The translations under genes were made by a program, and so were the position numbers. Positions 25,893 to 34,267 of a stretch of DNA of 64,000 nucleotides are shown piece by piece. Within the stretch, counting starts at the first letter, position 1; the number at the start of each line of letters is the position of its first letter. Location of the stretch: positions 372,001 through 436,000 of the forward strand of contig JADJYG010000030.1 of NCBI GenBank assembly GCA_016719895.1, given 5' to 3'. Under the pieces are notes generated by a model that worked only from the letters and a program-made list of their open reading frames with translations, did not search any database and was not told the DNA's origin. This stretch comes from Saprospirales bacterium. GTDB taxonomy: Bacteria > Bacteroidota > Bacteroidia > Chitinophagales > Saprospiraceae.

Positions 25893-26513
25893 GTGAACGG
25901 TCTGATTGGAAAAAAAATAGGGATGACCAGCATCTACGACAGCAACGGCAAAAACGTAGCTTGTACGATCATTGAAGCTGGCCCCTGCGTCGTGACGCAA
26001 GTATTGGCCGAAGATACCGACGGCTACACCGCCCTGCAGTTGGCCTATGGCGAACGCAAGGCCTCCAACACCCCCGCCCCCCTCGCCGGCCACTTTGAAA
26101 AGGCCGGCACCGCCCCCAAGCACAAAATCCTCGAATTCCGCGACATGTCCCTCAGCAAATCGCTTGGCGACCTGGTCAAAGTGGAGGATGTGTTCCAGGA
26201 AGGCGATAAAGTAAGCGTGGTGGGCACCTCCAAGGGTAAAGGCTTCCAGGGCGTCGTTAAACGCCACGGCTTCGGCGGCGTTATGCAGCAAACCCACGGC
26301 CAGCACAACCGCTTGCGCGCACCCGGTTCGTTGGGCAACTCCTCCTTCGCTGCCAAAGTCATGAAAGGTATGCGCATGGCCGGCCAAACCGGCAACAAAC
26401 GGATCAAAGTCCGCCGCCTGCAAATCCTCAAAGTATTTCCGGAGCAAAACCTCCTTTTGATCAAAGGCGCCGTTCCGGGCCACAAAGGGGCATACGTCGT
26501 CATTGAAAAATAA
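25893..26513 (+). CDS. rplC: 50S ribosomal protein uL3
   Basis: The 206-residue protein begins at a GTG (NGLIGKKIGMTSIYDSNGKN) and contains KGKGFQGVVKRHGFGG, THGQHNRLRAPGSLGNSSF and KGMRMAGQTGNKRIKVRRLQ, the uL3 signature near the peptidyl transferase centre. No ATG lies near enough to replace the GTG without losing conserved residues. It is 8 bp upstream of rplD. Confidence 0.97.
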   Translation: MNGLIGKKIGMTSIYDSNGKNVACTIIEAGPCVVTQVLAEDTDGYTALQLAYGERKASNTPAPLAGHFEKAGTAPKHKILEFRDMSLSKSLGDLVKVEDVFQEGDKVSVVGTSKGKGFQGVVKRHGFGGVMQQTHGQHNRLRAPGSLGNSSFAAKVMKGMRMAGQTGNKRIKVRRLQILKVFPEQNLLLIKGAVPGHKGAYVVIEK

Positions 26514-26521
26514 GGCAAACA

Positions 26522-27148
26522 ATGAAACTCGAAGTATATAACATCAAGGGCGAAGCCACCGGCCGCAAAGTAGAACTGCCCGACGAAGTATTCGGCATCG
26601 AACCGCACGAGCATAGCGTATGGCTCGACGTCAAACGCTACCTCAACGCCCAGCGCCAGGGCACCCACAAATCGAAGGAGCGCAGCGAAATGAGCGGCTC
26701 CACCCGCAAACTCCACCGCCAGAAAGGTACCGGCGGCTCGCGGAAAGGGGATATCAATAACCCCCTGTACCGCGGCGGCGGACGGGTATTCGGCCCGCGC
26801 CCGCGCAATTATGACATCCAGGTGAACGCTAAAGTAAAACGCCTCGCCCGCCGTAGCGCCCTGTCGGCAAAAGCACTGGCCGGCAACATCATCGTCGTGG
26901 AAGACTTTGCGCTCGAACAACCGCAAACCAAAGCTTTCCGCGAAATCCTGCGCGCCCTCAACGTGGCTGATCGCAAGCCGCTGACCGTGACGCCGGAATA
27001 CGATAAAAATCTGTACCTGTCCTGCCGCAACCTGCCACAGGCTGATATCGCCCCGGCCCAAGACCTCAATACCTATCAAATCATGCGCGCCGGCGCCCTC
27101 GTGGTGGCCGAAAGCGCCATCGAAAAAATAACAGAAGTCTGTGCATAA
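26522..27148 (+). CDS. rplD: 50S ribosomal protein uL4
   Basis: The 208-residue protein (MKLEVYNIKGEATGRKVELP) has the uL4 core QRQGTHKSKERSEMSGSTRK, then QKGTGGSRKGD and the exit-tunnel loop GGGRVFGPRPRNYD. In some bacteria uL4 represses its own operon; nothing here proves that. It follows rplC by 8 bp. Confidence 0.97.
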   Translation: MKLEVYNIKGEATGRKVELPDEVFGIEPHEHSVWLDVKRYLNAQRQGTHKSKERSEMSGSTRKLHRQKGTGGSRKGDINNPLYRGGGRVFGPRPRNYDIQVNAKVKRLARRSALSAKALAGNIIVVEDFALEQPQTKAFREILRALNVADRKPLTVTPEYDKNLYLSCRNLPQADIAPAQDLNTYQIMRAGALVVAESAIEKITEVCA

Positions 27149-27190
27149 CAACGTTCGGGACCACGTCCTTCGAACTTCAAACTGATACCA

Positions 27191-27487
27191 ATGGCTAAGC
27201 AAATTTTGATCAAGCCGGTCATCACGGAAAAAGCAACCAAACTCGCAGACAAACGCGACACCTACGTGTTTGTGGTGAATAAGGACGCCAATAAAATCGA
27301 GATCAAAAACGCGGTCGAAAAGTTGTATAACGTCAGCGTCGATAGCGTCAACACGGCCGTAATGCCGGGTAAACCCAAAACCCGTAATACCAAAACAACG
27401 GTCGTGCGCGGCGTGCGGGCCTCTTATAAAAAGGCTTTCGTTACCCTCACTCCCGGCGAACGCATTGACATTTTTGGCGAAGAATAA
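27191..27487 (+). CDS. rplW: 50S ribosomal protein uL23
   Basis: The 98-residue protein (MAKQILIKPVITEKATKLAD) has the conserved TYVFVVNKDANKIEIKNAVE segment. uL23 lies at the tunnel exit and is the docking site for trigger factor and SRP. Length is normal. Confidence 0.96.
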   Translation: MAKQILIKPVITEKATKLADKRDTYVFVVNKDANKIEIKNAVEKLYNVSVDSVNTAVMPGKPKTRNTKTTVVRGVRASYKKAFVTLTPGERIDIFGEE

Positions 27488-27548
27488 TTTGAATAGTGAT
27501 GAGCGTTTGCGCGTAAAACGCCAAACGCATAACGCATAACTACAAACA

Positions 27549-28376
27549 ATGGCAGTTAAAAAATTCAATCCGGTCACTCCAGGTTCCCGCTACCACATAG
27601 CGGTTTCCAAATCGGAACTGACAAAAGGCGCCAAGCCGGAAAAATCGCTGCTGCTTACAATCGGTAGCAGCGGCGGACGGAACAGCGACGGCCGCATGAC
27701 GATGCGGTACCGCGGCGGCGGCCACAAGCGCCGTTATCGCATCATCGATTTCAAACGCGACAAAGACGGCGTAACTGCTACGGTGCAATCCATCCAGTAC
27801 GACCCGTACCGCAGCGCCTATATCGCCCTCGTCGAATATACGGACGGCGAAAAACGCTATATCCTGGCCCCCCGCGACCTGGAAGTTGGCCAACAGATCG
27901 TATCCGGCCGCGGCGTTGCCCCCGAAAACGGCAATTGCCTGTACCTGGCCGAAGTACCCCTGGGCGCTTATGTACACAATGTCGAAATGCATCCGGGCGC
28001 CGGTGGCGTTTTGGTGCGCAGCGCCGGTTTGGCAGCCCTTATGATGGGACGCGAAGACCGCTATGCCGTGCTCCGCATGCCCTCCGGTGAAGTACGTCGT
28101 ATCCTGCTGACCTGCAAGGCCACTATGGGTACTATCGGCAATTCGGACCACAACCTCGAAGTGATGGGCAAAGCTGGCCGCAACCGCTGGAAAGGCCGCC
28201 GCCCGCGCACCCGCCCCGTCGCGATGAACCCCGTCGATCACCCGATGGGTGGCGGCGAAGGCCGCGCTTCGGGTGGACACCCCCGCAGCCGCAAAGGCCT
28301 GAAAGCCAAAGGCATGAAGACCCGCAGCCGCACCAAACGCTCGAATGCGCTCATCATTAGCCGCCGTTCTAAATAA
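27549..28376 (+). CDS. rplB: 50S ribosomal protein uL2
   Basis: The 275-residue protein starts MAVKKFNPVTPGSRYHIAVS and carries RYRGGGHKRRYR, GAYVHNVEMHPGAGGVLVRS and the highly conserved HPMGGGEGRASGGHP loop near the peptidyl transferase centre. Length matches the family. It is preceded by a 61-nt spacer containing a small mirrored word repeat (gcgtttgcgcgtaaaacgcc). Confidence 0.97.
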   Translation: MAVKKFNPVTPGSRYHIAVSKSELTKGAKPEKSLLLTIGSSGGRNSDGRMTMRYRGGGHKRRYRIIDFKRDKDGVTATVQSIQYDPYRSAYIALVEYTDGEKRYILAPRDLEVGQQIVSGRGVAPENGNCLYLAEVPLGAYVHNVEMHPGAGGVLVRSAGLAALMMGREDRYAVLRMPSGEVRRILLTCKATMGTIGNSDHNLEVMGKAGRNRWKGRRPRTRPVAMNPVDHPMGGGEGRASGGHPRSRKGLKAKGMKTRSRTKRSNALIISRRSK

Positions 28377-28403
28377 GTTCGAAGTTCAAACTCAGTATAA
28401 AAG

Positions 28404-28670
28404 ATGCCTCGTTCTCTTAAAAAAGGTCCATACGTCCATCACAAACTGATGGAAAAAGTGGCAAAGGCAAAGCAAAGCAACAAACGCCAGGTGATTAAAA
28501 CATGGAGCCGCGCCTCCATGATTATCCCCGATATGGTGGGCGAAACGATTGCCGTACACAACGGCAAAACCTTCGTCCCTATCCTGGTAACTGAAAATAT
28601 GGTAGGCCACAAACTCGGCGAGTTCGCGCCCACGCGTAACTTCCGCGGCCACGCCGGAAACAGAAAATAA
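28404..28670 (+). CDS. rpsS: 30S ribosomal protein uS19
   Basis: The 88-residue protein begins MPRSLKKGPYVHHKLMEKVA and ends KLGEFAPTRNFRGHAGNRK, with the conserved TWSRASMIIPDMVGETIAVH. uS19 binds 16S rRNA in the 30S head with uS13. Confidence 0.97.
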   Translation: MPRSLKKGPYVHHKLMEKVAKAKQSNKRQVIKTWSRASMIIPDMVGETIAVHNGKTFVPILVTENMVGHKLGEFAPTRNFRGHAGNRK

Positions 28671-28700
28671 CTTTATTAATGCGATCAATGCATGTTAATA

Positions 28701-28793
28701 TGGTCAATGCGATCAATGTGGTCAATGCGACCAATGTCGATCACCGTACTCGCTTAATTGACCAAATTGATCCCATTGATCCCATTGACCACA
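28701..28793. repeat. Mirrored word repeat between rpsS and rplV
   Basis: Left part tggtcaatgcgatcaatgtg (continuing to 28736) and right part attgaccaaattgatcccat (28757-28793) are imperfect inverses, each built of tandem words tggtcaatg/gatcaatg. It could form a long hairpin inside the operon mRNA. Confidence 0.65.
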
Positions 28794-28803
28794 TTTATTA
28801 AAC

Positions 28804-29169
28804 ATGGAAGCAGTAGCAAAATTGCGTAATTGCCCGATGTCGCCCCGTAAAATGCGACTGGTCGTTGACAACATTCGCGGTAAGCGTGTGATGGAAGCCC
28901 TGGGTATCTTGCGGTACACCAACAAAGAATCTGCCGTTTGGCTGGAAAAACTCCTTCTGTCCGCGATCAATAACTGGGAGCAGAAATCGCAAATGGAAGG
29001 CGCAGTCGATGATTACGACCTGTATATCAAAACAGCATTTGTGGATCCGGGAGGCATTATCTACCGCTTCCTGCCAGCACCGCAGGGCCGTGCGTACAAA
29101 GTGCGCAAACGCCGCAATCACGTCACCCTGATCGTTGCAAATCGCTTAAAACTCGAAGACGAGGAATAA
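28804..29169 (+). CDS. rplV: 50S ribosomal protein uL22
   Basis: The 121-residue protein (MEAVAKLRNCPMSPRKMRLV) contains VDNIRGKRVMEALGIL and the basic C-terminal hairpin RAYKVRKRRNHVTLIV lining the exit tunnel, site of macrolide interaction in other bacteria. The N-terminal region is family-typical. Confidence 0.96.
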   Translation: MEAVAKLRNCPMSPRKMRLVVDNIRGKRVMEALGILRYTNKESAVWLEKLLLSAINNWEQKSQMEGAVDDYDLYIKTAFVDPGGIIYRFLPAPQGRAYKVRKRRNHVTLIVANRLKLEDEE

Positions 29170-29217
29170 GGCTCCCGCTTCATCACTCAATCACACCATT
29201 CCTAGTTATACAATAGT

Positions 29218-30189
29218 ATGGGTCAAAAAGCAAATCCGATTGGTAATCGCTTAGGTATCATCCGCGGTTGGGACTCCAACTGGTTCGCCGATAAGGACTA
29301 CGGGCTTAAGGTAGTGGAAGACGAAAAAATTCGCAACTACCTTCAGGTGCGCCGCCCTAAAACGGCTACCGCCGACCCGCGCGACCGCAACAAGCCGATG
29401 CAAAATGGCATCAGCCGTATCATCATCGAGCGTACGCTGAAGCGGGTTACCGTCACAATCCAAACCAGCCGCCCGGGTATTATCATCGGAAAAGGCGGCA
29501 AGGAGGTTGACCTGATCAAAGAAGAACTCAAGATCCTGACCGGAAAAGATGTCCAAATCAACATCTTCGAAATCCGTAAGCCGGAACTTGACGCCAATAT
29601 CGTCGGCGAACAAATCGCCAAACAAATTGAAGCGCGGATCAACTTCCGCCGGGCAATCAAAGGCGCTATCCAGGGAACCATGCGCGCCGGCGCCGAAGGC
29701 ATCAAAATTCGCGTCAGCGGCCGTCTGGGAGGCGCAGAAATCGCCCGTACGGAAGAATATAAAGAGGGGCGTACCCCGCTGCATACCTTCCGCGCCGATA
29801 TCGACTACGCTTTGGTTGAAGCCCTTACTGTTTACGGTAAAATCGGCATCAAAGTGTGGCTCTTTAAAGGCGAAGTGCTCCAGAAACGCGAACTGACGCC
29901 CTTTGCCGGTACCGAAGGCGGCGAACGACCGGTGAACGCGGCGGCGAACGCCGGGATCATCGCGGCGACCGCGGCGACCGCGGCGAACGTGGCGACCGCC
30001 GGGACCGCGGCGACCGCAGTAGCGGCGGCGGCGGCGACCGCAGAGGCGGCGGCGGCGGCGACCGCAGAGGCGGCAGCGGTGGCGACCGCAGAGGCGGCGG
30101 CAGCAGCGGCGGCGACCGTAGAGGCAGTGGCGGCAGTGGCGGCGGTGGCCGCCGGCGCTAAAACAAGGTTTTGCAGCGCAGGAGTGTGA
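29218..30189 (+). CDS. rpsC: 30S ribosomal protein uS3, C-terminal tail frameshifted
   Basis: Residues 1-237 are a normal uS3 (MGQKANPIGNRLGIIRGWDS; KH motif IIIGKGGKEVDLIKEEL; SGRLGGAEIARTEEYKEGR; IGIKVWLFKGEVLQKRE), part of the mRNA entry helicase site. The remaining 86 residues are Ala-rich (ATAATAANVATAGTAATA). One base away, from 29931, the DNA reads an Arg/Gly/Asp tail (GERGGERRDHRGDRGDRGER ... GGGGRRR) stopping at 30161, the more natural basic tail. Adding one G to the GG at 29931-29932 restores it, giving about 314 residues. The gene must be functional, so sequence error is the simplest explanation. Confidence 0.95.
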   Translation: MGQKANPIGNRLGIIRGWDSNWFADKDYGLKVVEDEKIRNYLQVRRPKTATADPRDRNKPMQNGISRIIIERTLKRVTVTIQTSRPGIIIGKGGKEVDLIKEELKILTGKDVQINIFEIRKPELDANIVGEQIAKQIEARINFRRAIKGAIQGTMRAGAEGIKIRVSGRLGGAEIARTEEYKEGRTPLHTFRADIDYALVEALTVYGKIGIKVWLFKGEVLQKRELTPFAGTEGGERPVNAAANAGIIAATAATAANVATAGTAATAVAAAAATAEAAAAATAEAAAVATAEAAAAAAATVEAVAAVAAVAAGAKTRFCSAGV

Positions 30190-30197
30190 AGGGTGTT

Positions 30198-30227
30198 TTG
30201 AAAATCAGCGCCCTCACCGTAACTTTG
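30198..30227 (+). promoter_or_regulatory. Internal promoter upstream of rplP
   Basis: TTG at 30198-30200, a 19-nt spacer and TAACTTTG at 30220-30227 match the Bacteroidota -33/-7 consensus closely. It lies in the 110-nt gap after rpsC and would allow separate expression from rplP onward. Confidence 0.6.
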
Positions 30228-30299
30228 CAGCCGTTTTTACCAAAAAACAAAAGTTTTTTTATAAAACATTGATTGACAATATTTTAAATTACACATACG

Positions 30300-30719
30300 A
30301 TGCTTCAGCCAAAACGTCAAAAATATCGGAAGCAGCATAAAGGTCGCAATCAGGGCTTGGCATACAAAGGCAGTTCCATCTCCTTTGGAACCTATGGCCT
30401 GAAAGCCATGGAATTCTCCCGGATTACCAGCCGCCAGATTGAAGCTGCGCGGGTTGCCCTGACGCGGAACATGAAGCGGGAAGGCAAGGTGTGGATCCGG
30501 ATATTCCCGGACAAACCGCTCACCTCAAAACCGGCCGAAGTGCGTATGGGTAAAGGTAAAGGCGCTGTGGACCACTACGTCTGCGAAGTACAACCCGGTA
30601 GGGTGCTGTTTGAAGTAGAAGGCGTCAGTAAGGAAATTGCATACGAATCGCTGCAAAAAGCCGCTCAAAAACTGCCGATCATTTGCAAAGCAGTAACGCG
30701 TTACGACTTTGAAGGATAA
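30300..30719 (+). CDS. rplP: 50S ribosomal protein uL16
   Basis: The 139-residue protein (MLQPKRQKYRKQHKGRNQGL) has the conserved FGTYGLKAMEFSRITSRQIE, KVWIRIFPDKPLTSKPAEVR and GKGKGAVDHYVCEVQPGRVL. uL16 shapes the A-site tRNA binding region. It follows a predicted internal promoter. Confidence 0.97.
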   Translation: MLQPKRQKYRKQHKGRNQGLAYKGSSISFGTYGLKAMEFSRITSRQIEAARVALTRNMKREGKVWIRIFPDKPLTSKPAEVRMGKGKGAVDHYVCEVQPGRVLFEVEGVSKEIAYESLQKAAQKLPIICKAVTRYDFEG

Positions 30720-30798
30720 ATTCTGAAGTTTTAAAGGACAACGGCGCCCGGGTAAATCCGCTGCCGTGCCGGCAAGAAACTTTACAACAATAAAAAAA

Positions 30799-31059
30799 AT
30801 GGCAAAGGAAAATTTGGATCTGGGTAATATGCCGGTCGCCGAATTGCAGGCCGAAATCTCCCGCCTGGAGAACGAATACCAGCAAATGAAGTTCGACCAT
30901 GCGGTGAAAGGGCTCGCAAATCCCCTGGAACTGCGCGATCTGCGCCGCAAGATTGCCCGGTATCACACTGAAATCCGTCAGCGGGAAATAGCCGAGATGT
31001 CGGCGGACCAGCTCGACATGCGGAGCAAACTGCGTGCGCGCCGTCGTCGTCAACGTTAA
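30799..31059 (+). CDS. rpmC: 50S ribosomal protein uL29
   Basis: The ATG at 30799 gives 86 residues (MAKENLDLGNMPVAELQAEI) with the two-helix core EYQQMKFDHAVKGLANPLEL and RDLRRKIARYHTEIRQRE. A short C-terminal basic tail (RARRRRQR) makes it somewhat longer than the usual 60-70 residues. uL29 lies beside uL23 at the tunnel exit. Confidence 0.93.
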   Translation: MAKENLDLGNMPVAELQAEISRLENEYQQMKFDHAVKGLANPLELRDLRRKIARYHTEIRQREIAEMSADQLDMRSKLRARRRRQR

Positions 31060-31085
31060 TTCGCACTCTATCACATCAAGCAATA

Positions 31086-31343
31086 ATGGAAGTAAGAAAT
31101 CTTCGGAAGCAAAAAACAGGCGTGGTGGTGTCCACTAAAATGGACAAAACGATCGCCGTTCAGGTAGAACGCCGCCTGATGCACCCGATCTACGGGAAAT
31201 TCGTAAAGCGTTCTAAAAAATTCTTTGCGCACGACGAAGAAAACACCTGCAATATCGGTGATAAAGTGCGCATCATGGAAACCCGCCCGCTGAGCAAAAA
31301 GAAACGCTGGCGCCTGGTGGAAATTCTGGAACGAGCAAAATAA
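31086..31343 (+). CDS. rpsQ: 30S ribosomal protein uS17
   Basis: The 85-residue OB-fold protein (MEVRNLRKQKTGVVVSTKMD) has KTIAVQVERRLMHPIYGKFV and GDKVRIMETRPLSKKKRWRL. It is a primary 16S rRNA binder in the 30S body. Confidence 0.96.
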   Translation: MEVRNLRKQKTGVVVSTKMDKTIAVQVERRLMHPIYGKFVKRSKKFFAHDEENTCNIGDKVRIMETRPLSKKKRWRLVEILERAK

Positions 31344-31352
31344 TAAACCGGC

Positions 31353-31421
31353 GGACGGTTGACGGTAGACGGTGGACGGCCCTGGCCCAACCGTCCACCG
31401 TCTACCGTCCACCGTCAACCG
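31353..31421. repeat. Mirrored word repeat between rpsQ and rplN
   Basis: Left arm ggacggttgacggtagacgg (through 31379) and right arm ccgtccaccgtctaccgtcc (31391-31421) form a strong GC-rich hairpin made of tandem gacggt-type words around an 11-nt loop. It lies wholly between the genes and has no T run, so is not a standard terminator. Confidence 0.7.
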
Positions 31422-31431
31422 AATAAAAGTT

Positions 31432-31797
31432 ATGATTCAGCAAGAATCTCGTTTGAATGTGGCTGACAATTCCGGCGCCAAAGAGGTGCTCTGTATCCGG
31501 GTGCTCGGAAGCACGCGTCAGCGCTATGCCAGCATAGGCGACAAGATTGTCGTCACGGTGAAAGACGCAACACCGGGCGGCCTGAAAAAAGGCACGGTGT
31601 CCAAAGCCGTTATCGTGCGGACCCGCAAAGAAATCCGGCGCCGCGATGGCTCTTATATCCGTTTCGACGACAACGCCGTCGTGCTCCTGAATGCTGCGGA
31701 CGAACCGCGTGGAACGCGTATTTTCGGCCCGGTTGCCCGCGAACTGCGCGATAAAGATTATATGCGTATCGTTTCGCTCGCTCCGGAGGTGCTTTAA
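31432..31797 (+). CDS. rplN: 50S ribosomal protein uL14
   Basis: The ATG at 31432 gives 121 residues (MIQQESRLNVADNSGAKEVL) with the family pattern GDKIVVTVKDATPGG, YIRFDDNAVVLLNAADEPRG and GTRIFGPVARELRDKDYMRI. The open frame extends upstream through the palindromic spacer but has no family homology there. uL14 contributes to the intersubunit bridge near the elongation-factor site. Confidence 0.97.
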   Translation: MIQQESRLNVADNSGAKEVLCIRVLGSTRQRYASIGDKIVVTVKDATPGGLKKGTVSKAVIVRTRKEIRRRDGSYIRFDDNAVVLLNAADEPRGTRIFGPVARELRDKDYMRIVSLAPEVL

Positions 31798-31817
31798 TTG
31801 AATTATACTACAAGAAC

Positions 31818-32162
31818 ATGGCAACCAAGCAACAAACTAAACGCCACAAACCCAAACTGCATGTCCGCAAAGGAGATACGGTGATGGTTATTGCCGGCGA
31901 CGATAAAGGCAAAACCGGCGAAATCCTCGAAGTTTTCCCGGATAAAATGCGCGCCGTTGTGGATGGTGTGAATATCGTCAAAAAACACATGAAGGCCACG
32001 CAAGACCAGGAAGGCGGCATTATGGAAATGCCCGCCCCAGTGCACGTGTCCAACCTCATGTTGCTCGACCCCAAATCCGGCGACCCCACCCGCGCCGGAC
32101 GCCGCGAGGAAGACGGCCAATGGGTTCGTTATTCAAAAAAATCAGGTAATACCATCAAGTGA
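31818..32162 (+). CDS. rplX: 50S ribosomal protein uL24
   Basis: The 114-residue protein has the KOW motif (VRKGDTVMVIAGDDKGKTGE) and the conserved VDGVNIVKKHMK and APVHVSNLMLLDPKSGDPTR. Its stop codon shares one base with the rplE start (TGATG), implying translational coupling. uL24 is an assembly initiator of the 50S subunit. Confidence 0.96.
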   Translation: MATKQQTKRHKPKLHVRKGDTVMVIAGDDKGKTGEILEVFPDKMRAVVDGVNIVKKHMKATQDQEGGIMEMPAPVHVSNLMLLDPKSGDPTRAGRREEDGQWVRYSKKSGNTIK

Positions 32163-32710
32163 TGCAATACATAATTCGTCTCAAGGAGAAATATAAAAAA
32201 GACGTTGTGCCTGCCCTGATGCAGCAGTTCAACTATTCCAGCGTCATGCAAGTGCCCCGCCTGGAAAAGATTTGCATCAACCAGGGCGTCGGCGATGCTA
32301 CCGGCGATAAAAAACTGGTAGACAATGCATCCGCCGAACTCACGATCATCGCCGGCCAAAAGGCAGTGCCAACCCGCGCCCGCCGTTCGGTTTCGAACTT
32401 CAAACTGCGCGAAGGAATGCCCATCGGCGTTCGCGTCACCCTGCGGGGCGAACGTATGTATGAATTTCTCGATCGCCTGATCCATGTTACCCTGCCGCGG
32501 GTGCGCGACTTTCGCGGGCTCAACGACAAATCCTTCGACGGCCGGGGCAATTACAGCATGGGTATCACCGAACAAATCGTCTTCCCGGAAATCGATATCG
32601 ATAAAGTGAATAAGATTACCGGTATGGATATCACGTTCGTCACTACCGCACAAACCGACGCGGAAGCGTATGCGCTCCTCAAAGAAATCGGTTTGCCGTT
32701 TAAAAAATAA
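32162..32710 (+). CDS. rplE: 50S ribosomal protein uL5
   Basis: The ATG at 32162 gives a 182-residue product (MQYIIRLKEKYKKDVVPALM); a GTG one codon earlier is also possible. Family motifs include PRLEKICINQGVGDATGDKK, RARRSVSNFKLREGMPIGVR, VTLRGERMYEFLDRLI and GRGNYSMGITEQIVFPEIDI. uL5 binds 5S rRNA and contacts P-site tRNA. Coupled to rplX. Confidence 0.96.
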   Translation: MQYIIRLKEKYKKDVVPALMQQFNYSSVMQVPRLEKICINQGVGDATGDKKLVDNASAELTIIAGQKAVPTRARRSVSNFKLREGMPIGVRVTLRGERMYEFLDRLIHVTLPRVRDFRGLNDKSFDGRGNYSMGITEQIVFPEIDIDKVNKITGMDITFVTTAQTDAEAYALLKEIGLPFKK

Positions 32711-32780
32711 GTTTCTGCAGGTGCCACTGGTATTCCATACCACGGAAACACCCGAAACTCAAAAATTGTAACATAAATAC

Positions 32781-33050
32781 ATGGCAAAAAAATCTGTCAT
32801 CGCCCGCGAACGTAAGCGCGCCCGAATGGTCGCCAAATACGCCAGCCTCCGCACCAAACTGAAGGAAGCCGGCGACTATGATGCATTGGACAAGCTGCCG
32901 CGCAACGCCAGCCCCGTGCGCCAGCACAACCGCTGCCTGCTTACCGGCCGCCCGAAAGGTTATATGCGGAAATTCGGCATCTGCCGGGTTAAATTCCGTC
33001 AAATGGCCCTTGACGGAAAAATTCCCGGTGTGACAAAGGCGTCCTGGTAA
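32781..33050 (+). CDS. rpsN: 30S ribosomal protein uS14, zinc-free form
   Basis: The 89-residue protein (MAKKSVIARERKRARMVAKY) ends CRVKFRQMALDGKIPGVTKA then SW and contains RQHNRCLLTGRPKGYMRKFG. It is the long form that lacks the CxxC...CxxC zinc site of the short form, so does not depend on zinc. Located in the 30S head. Confidence 0.96.
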   Translation: MAKKSVIARERKRARMVAKYASLRTKLKEAGDYDALDKLPRNASPVRQHNRCLLTGRPKGYMRKFGICRVKFRQMALDGKIPGVTKASW

Positions 33051-33104
33051 CCCCCTTTCGCTTTTAGCACACACCATCACTTTATCACTCAATCACTCAA
33101 TAGA

Positions 33105-33515
33105 ATGCACGTCACCGATCCGATAGCAGATTTTTTGACCCGTATTCGCAATGCTCAGATGGCGGGCCATCGCATCGTTGAAATTCCGGCTTCCAAGCTG
33201 AAAAAGCGCATGACCGAAATCCTGTATGATCAGGGGTATATTTTGAAATACACCTTCAGCGACGACAGTACCACCTACAAACAGGGCATCATCAAGATAG
33301 CCCTGAAGTACGACCCCGTCTCAAAACAACCGGTCATCCGCGAATTGGTGCGTGTCAGCAAACCCGGCTTGCGCCGCTTTGCCGGCGCCGGCGATATCCC
33401 CCGCGTCATCAATGGATTGGGTACGATGATCGTCTCCACCTCCAAAGGGGTGATGACCGGAAAACAGGCCCGCGAACTAAACGTCGGCGGAGAATTGCTG
33501 TGCTATATTTGTTAA
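33105..33515 (+). CDS. rpsH: 30S ribosomal protein uS8
   Basis: The 136-residue protein (MHVTDPIADFLTRIRNAQMA) has the typical ending ISTSKGVMTGKQARELNVGG in form, here VSTSKGVMTGKQARELNVGG, and ELLCYIC. uS8 is a central 16S rRNA binder and, in other bacteria, the spc operon repressor. The spacing to neighbours is short. Confidence 0.96.
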   Translation: MHVTDPIADFLTRIRNAQMAGHRIVEIPASKLKKRMTEILYDQGYILKYTFSDDSTTYKQGIIKIALKYDPVSKQPVIRELVRVSKPGLRRFAGAGDIPRVINGLGTMIVSTSKGVMTGKQARELNVGGELLCYIC

Positions 33516-33590
33516 GCCCACCCTTCAATACCGATGCCACACCAGATGGCTTTTTATACATAAAATTGTAAAAACTCAAAACGGAGAGAT

Positions 33591-34148
33591 ATGTCACGGA
33601 TAGGTAAACTGCCGATTCCCTTGCCGGAAAAAGTTGAAATTTCGGTAGCATCCGACAACACGGTCACGGTGAAAGGCCCCAAAGGAAGCCTGAGCCGCAA
33701 GGTTGACCCCGATATGAGCGTTTCGGTTGAAAACGGCGAAATGATCGTTGCCAGGCCGACAGAACAAAAACGCCACAAGGCCATGCACGGCTTGTATCGC
33801 GCTTTGCTGAATAATATGGTCACGGGCGTCAGCAAGGGCTTTGTCCGCGAGATGGAAATCATCGGCGTGGGTTTCCGGGTTGAAAACCAGGGCAACCTGG
33901 TCACTTTCATGCTGGGCTATTCGCACCCGGTCATGTTTGCCGTGCCCGATGAAATCAAAATAACCACGGGCGCTGAAAAAGGCTCTGCACCCTTCATCCG
34001 CCTCGAAGGCATCGACAACGAACTGCTGGGCCAGGTTTGTGCCAAGATCCGGGCATTCCGCAAACCCGAACCCTACAAAGGCAAAGGCATCATCTTCAAA
34101 GGCGAAAAAATTCGCCGCAAAGCGGGCAAAACCGCTGGCAGCAAATAA
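33591..34148 (+). CDS. rplF: 50S ribosomal protein uL6
   Basis: The 185-residue protein (MSRIGKLPIPLPEKVEISVA) has two uL6 repeats and the signature EPYKGKGIIFKGEKIRRKAG. It sits near the sarcin-ricin loop and factor-binding site. Normal length and no anomalies. Confidence 0.97.
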   Translation: MSRIGKLPIPLPEKVEISVASDNTVTVKGPKGSLSRKVDPDMSVSVENGEMIVARPTEQKRHKAMHGLYRALLNNMVTGVSKGFVREMEIIGVGFRVENQGNLVTFMLGYSHPVMFAVPDEIKITTGAEKGSAPFIRLEGIDNELLGQVCAKIRAFRKPEPYKGKGIIFKGEKIRRKAGKTAGSK

Positions 34149-34267
34149 TTTGCGCGGGGTATTAGCCTGGTTTTCCCAAAACCAGCCGGCTAAGAGCTCC
34201 CGCGCCTGAAAAAAATAACGGAAGACGGTCTCGGTCGGTCATCGAGGCTCAAAAAGATAAAAATAGT

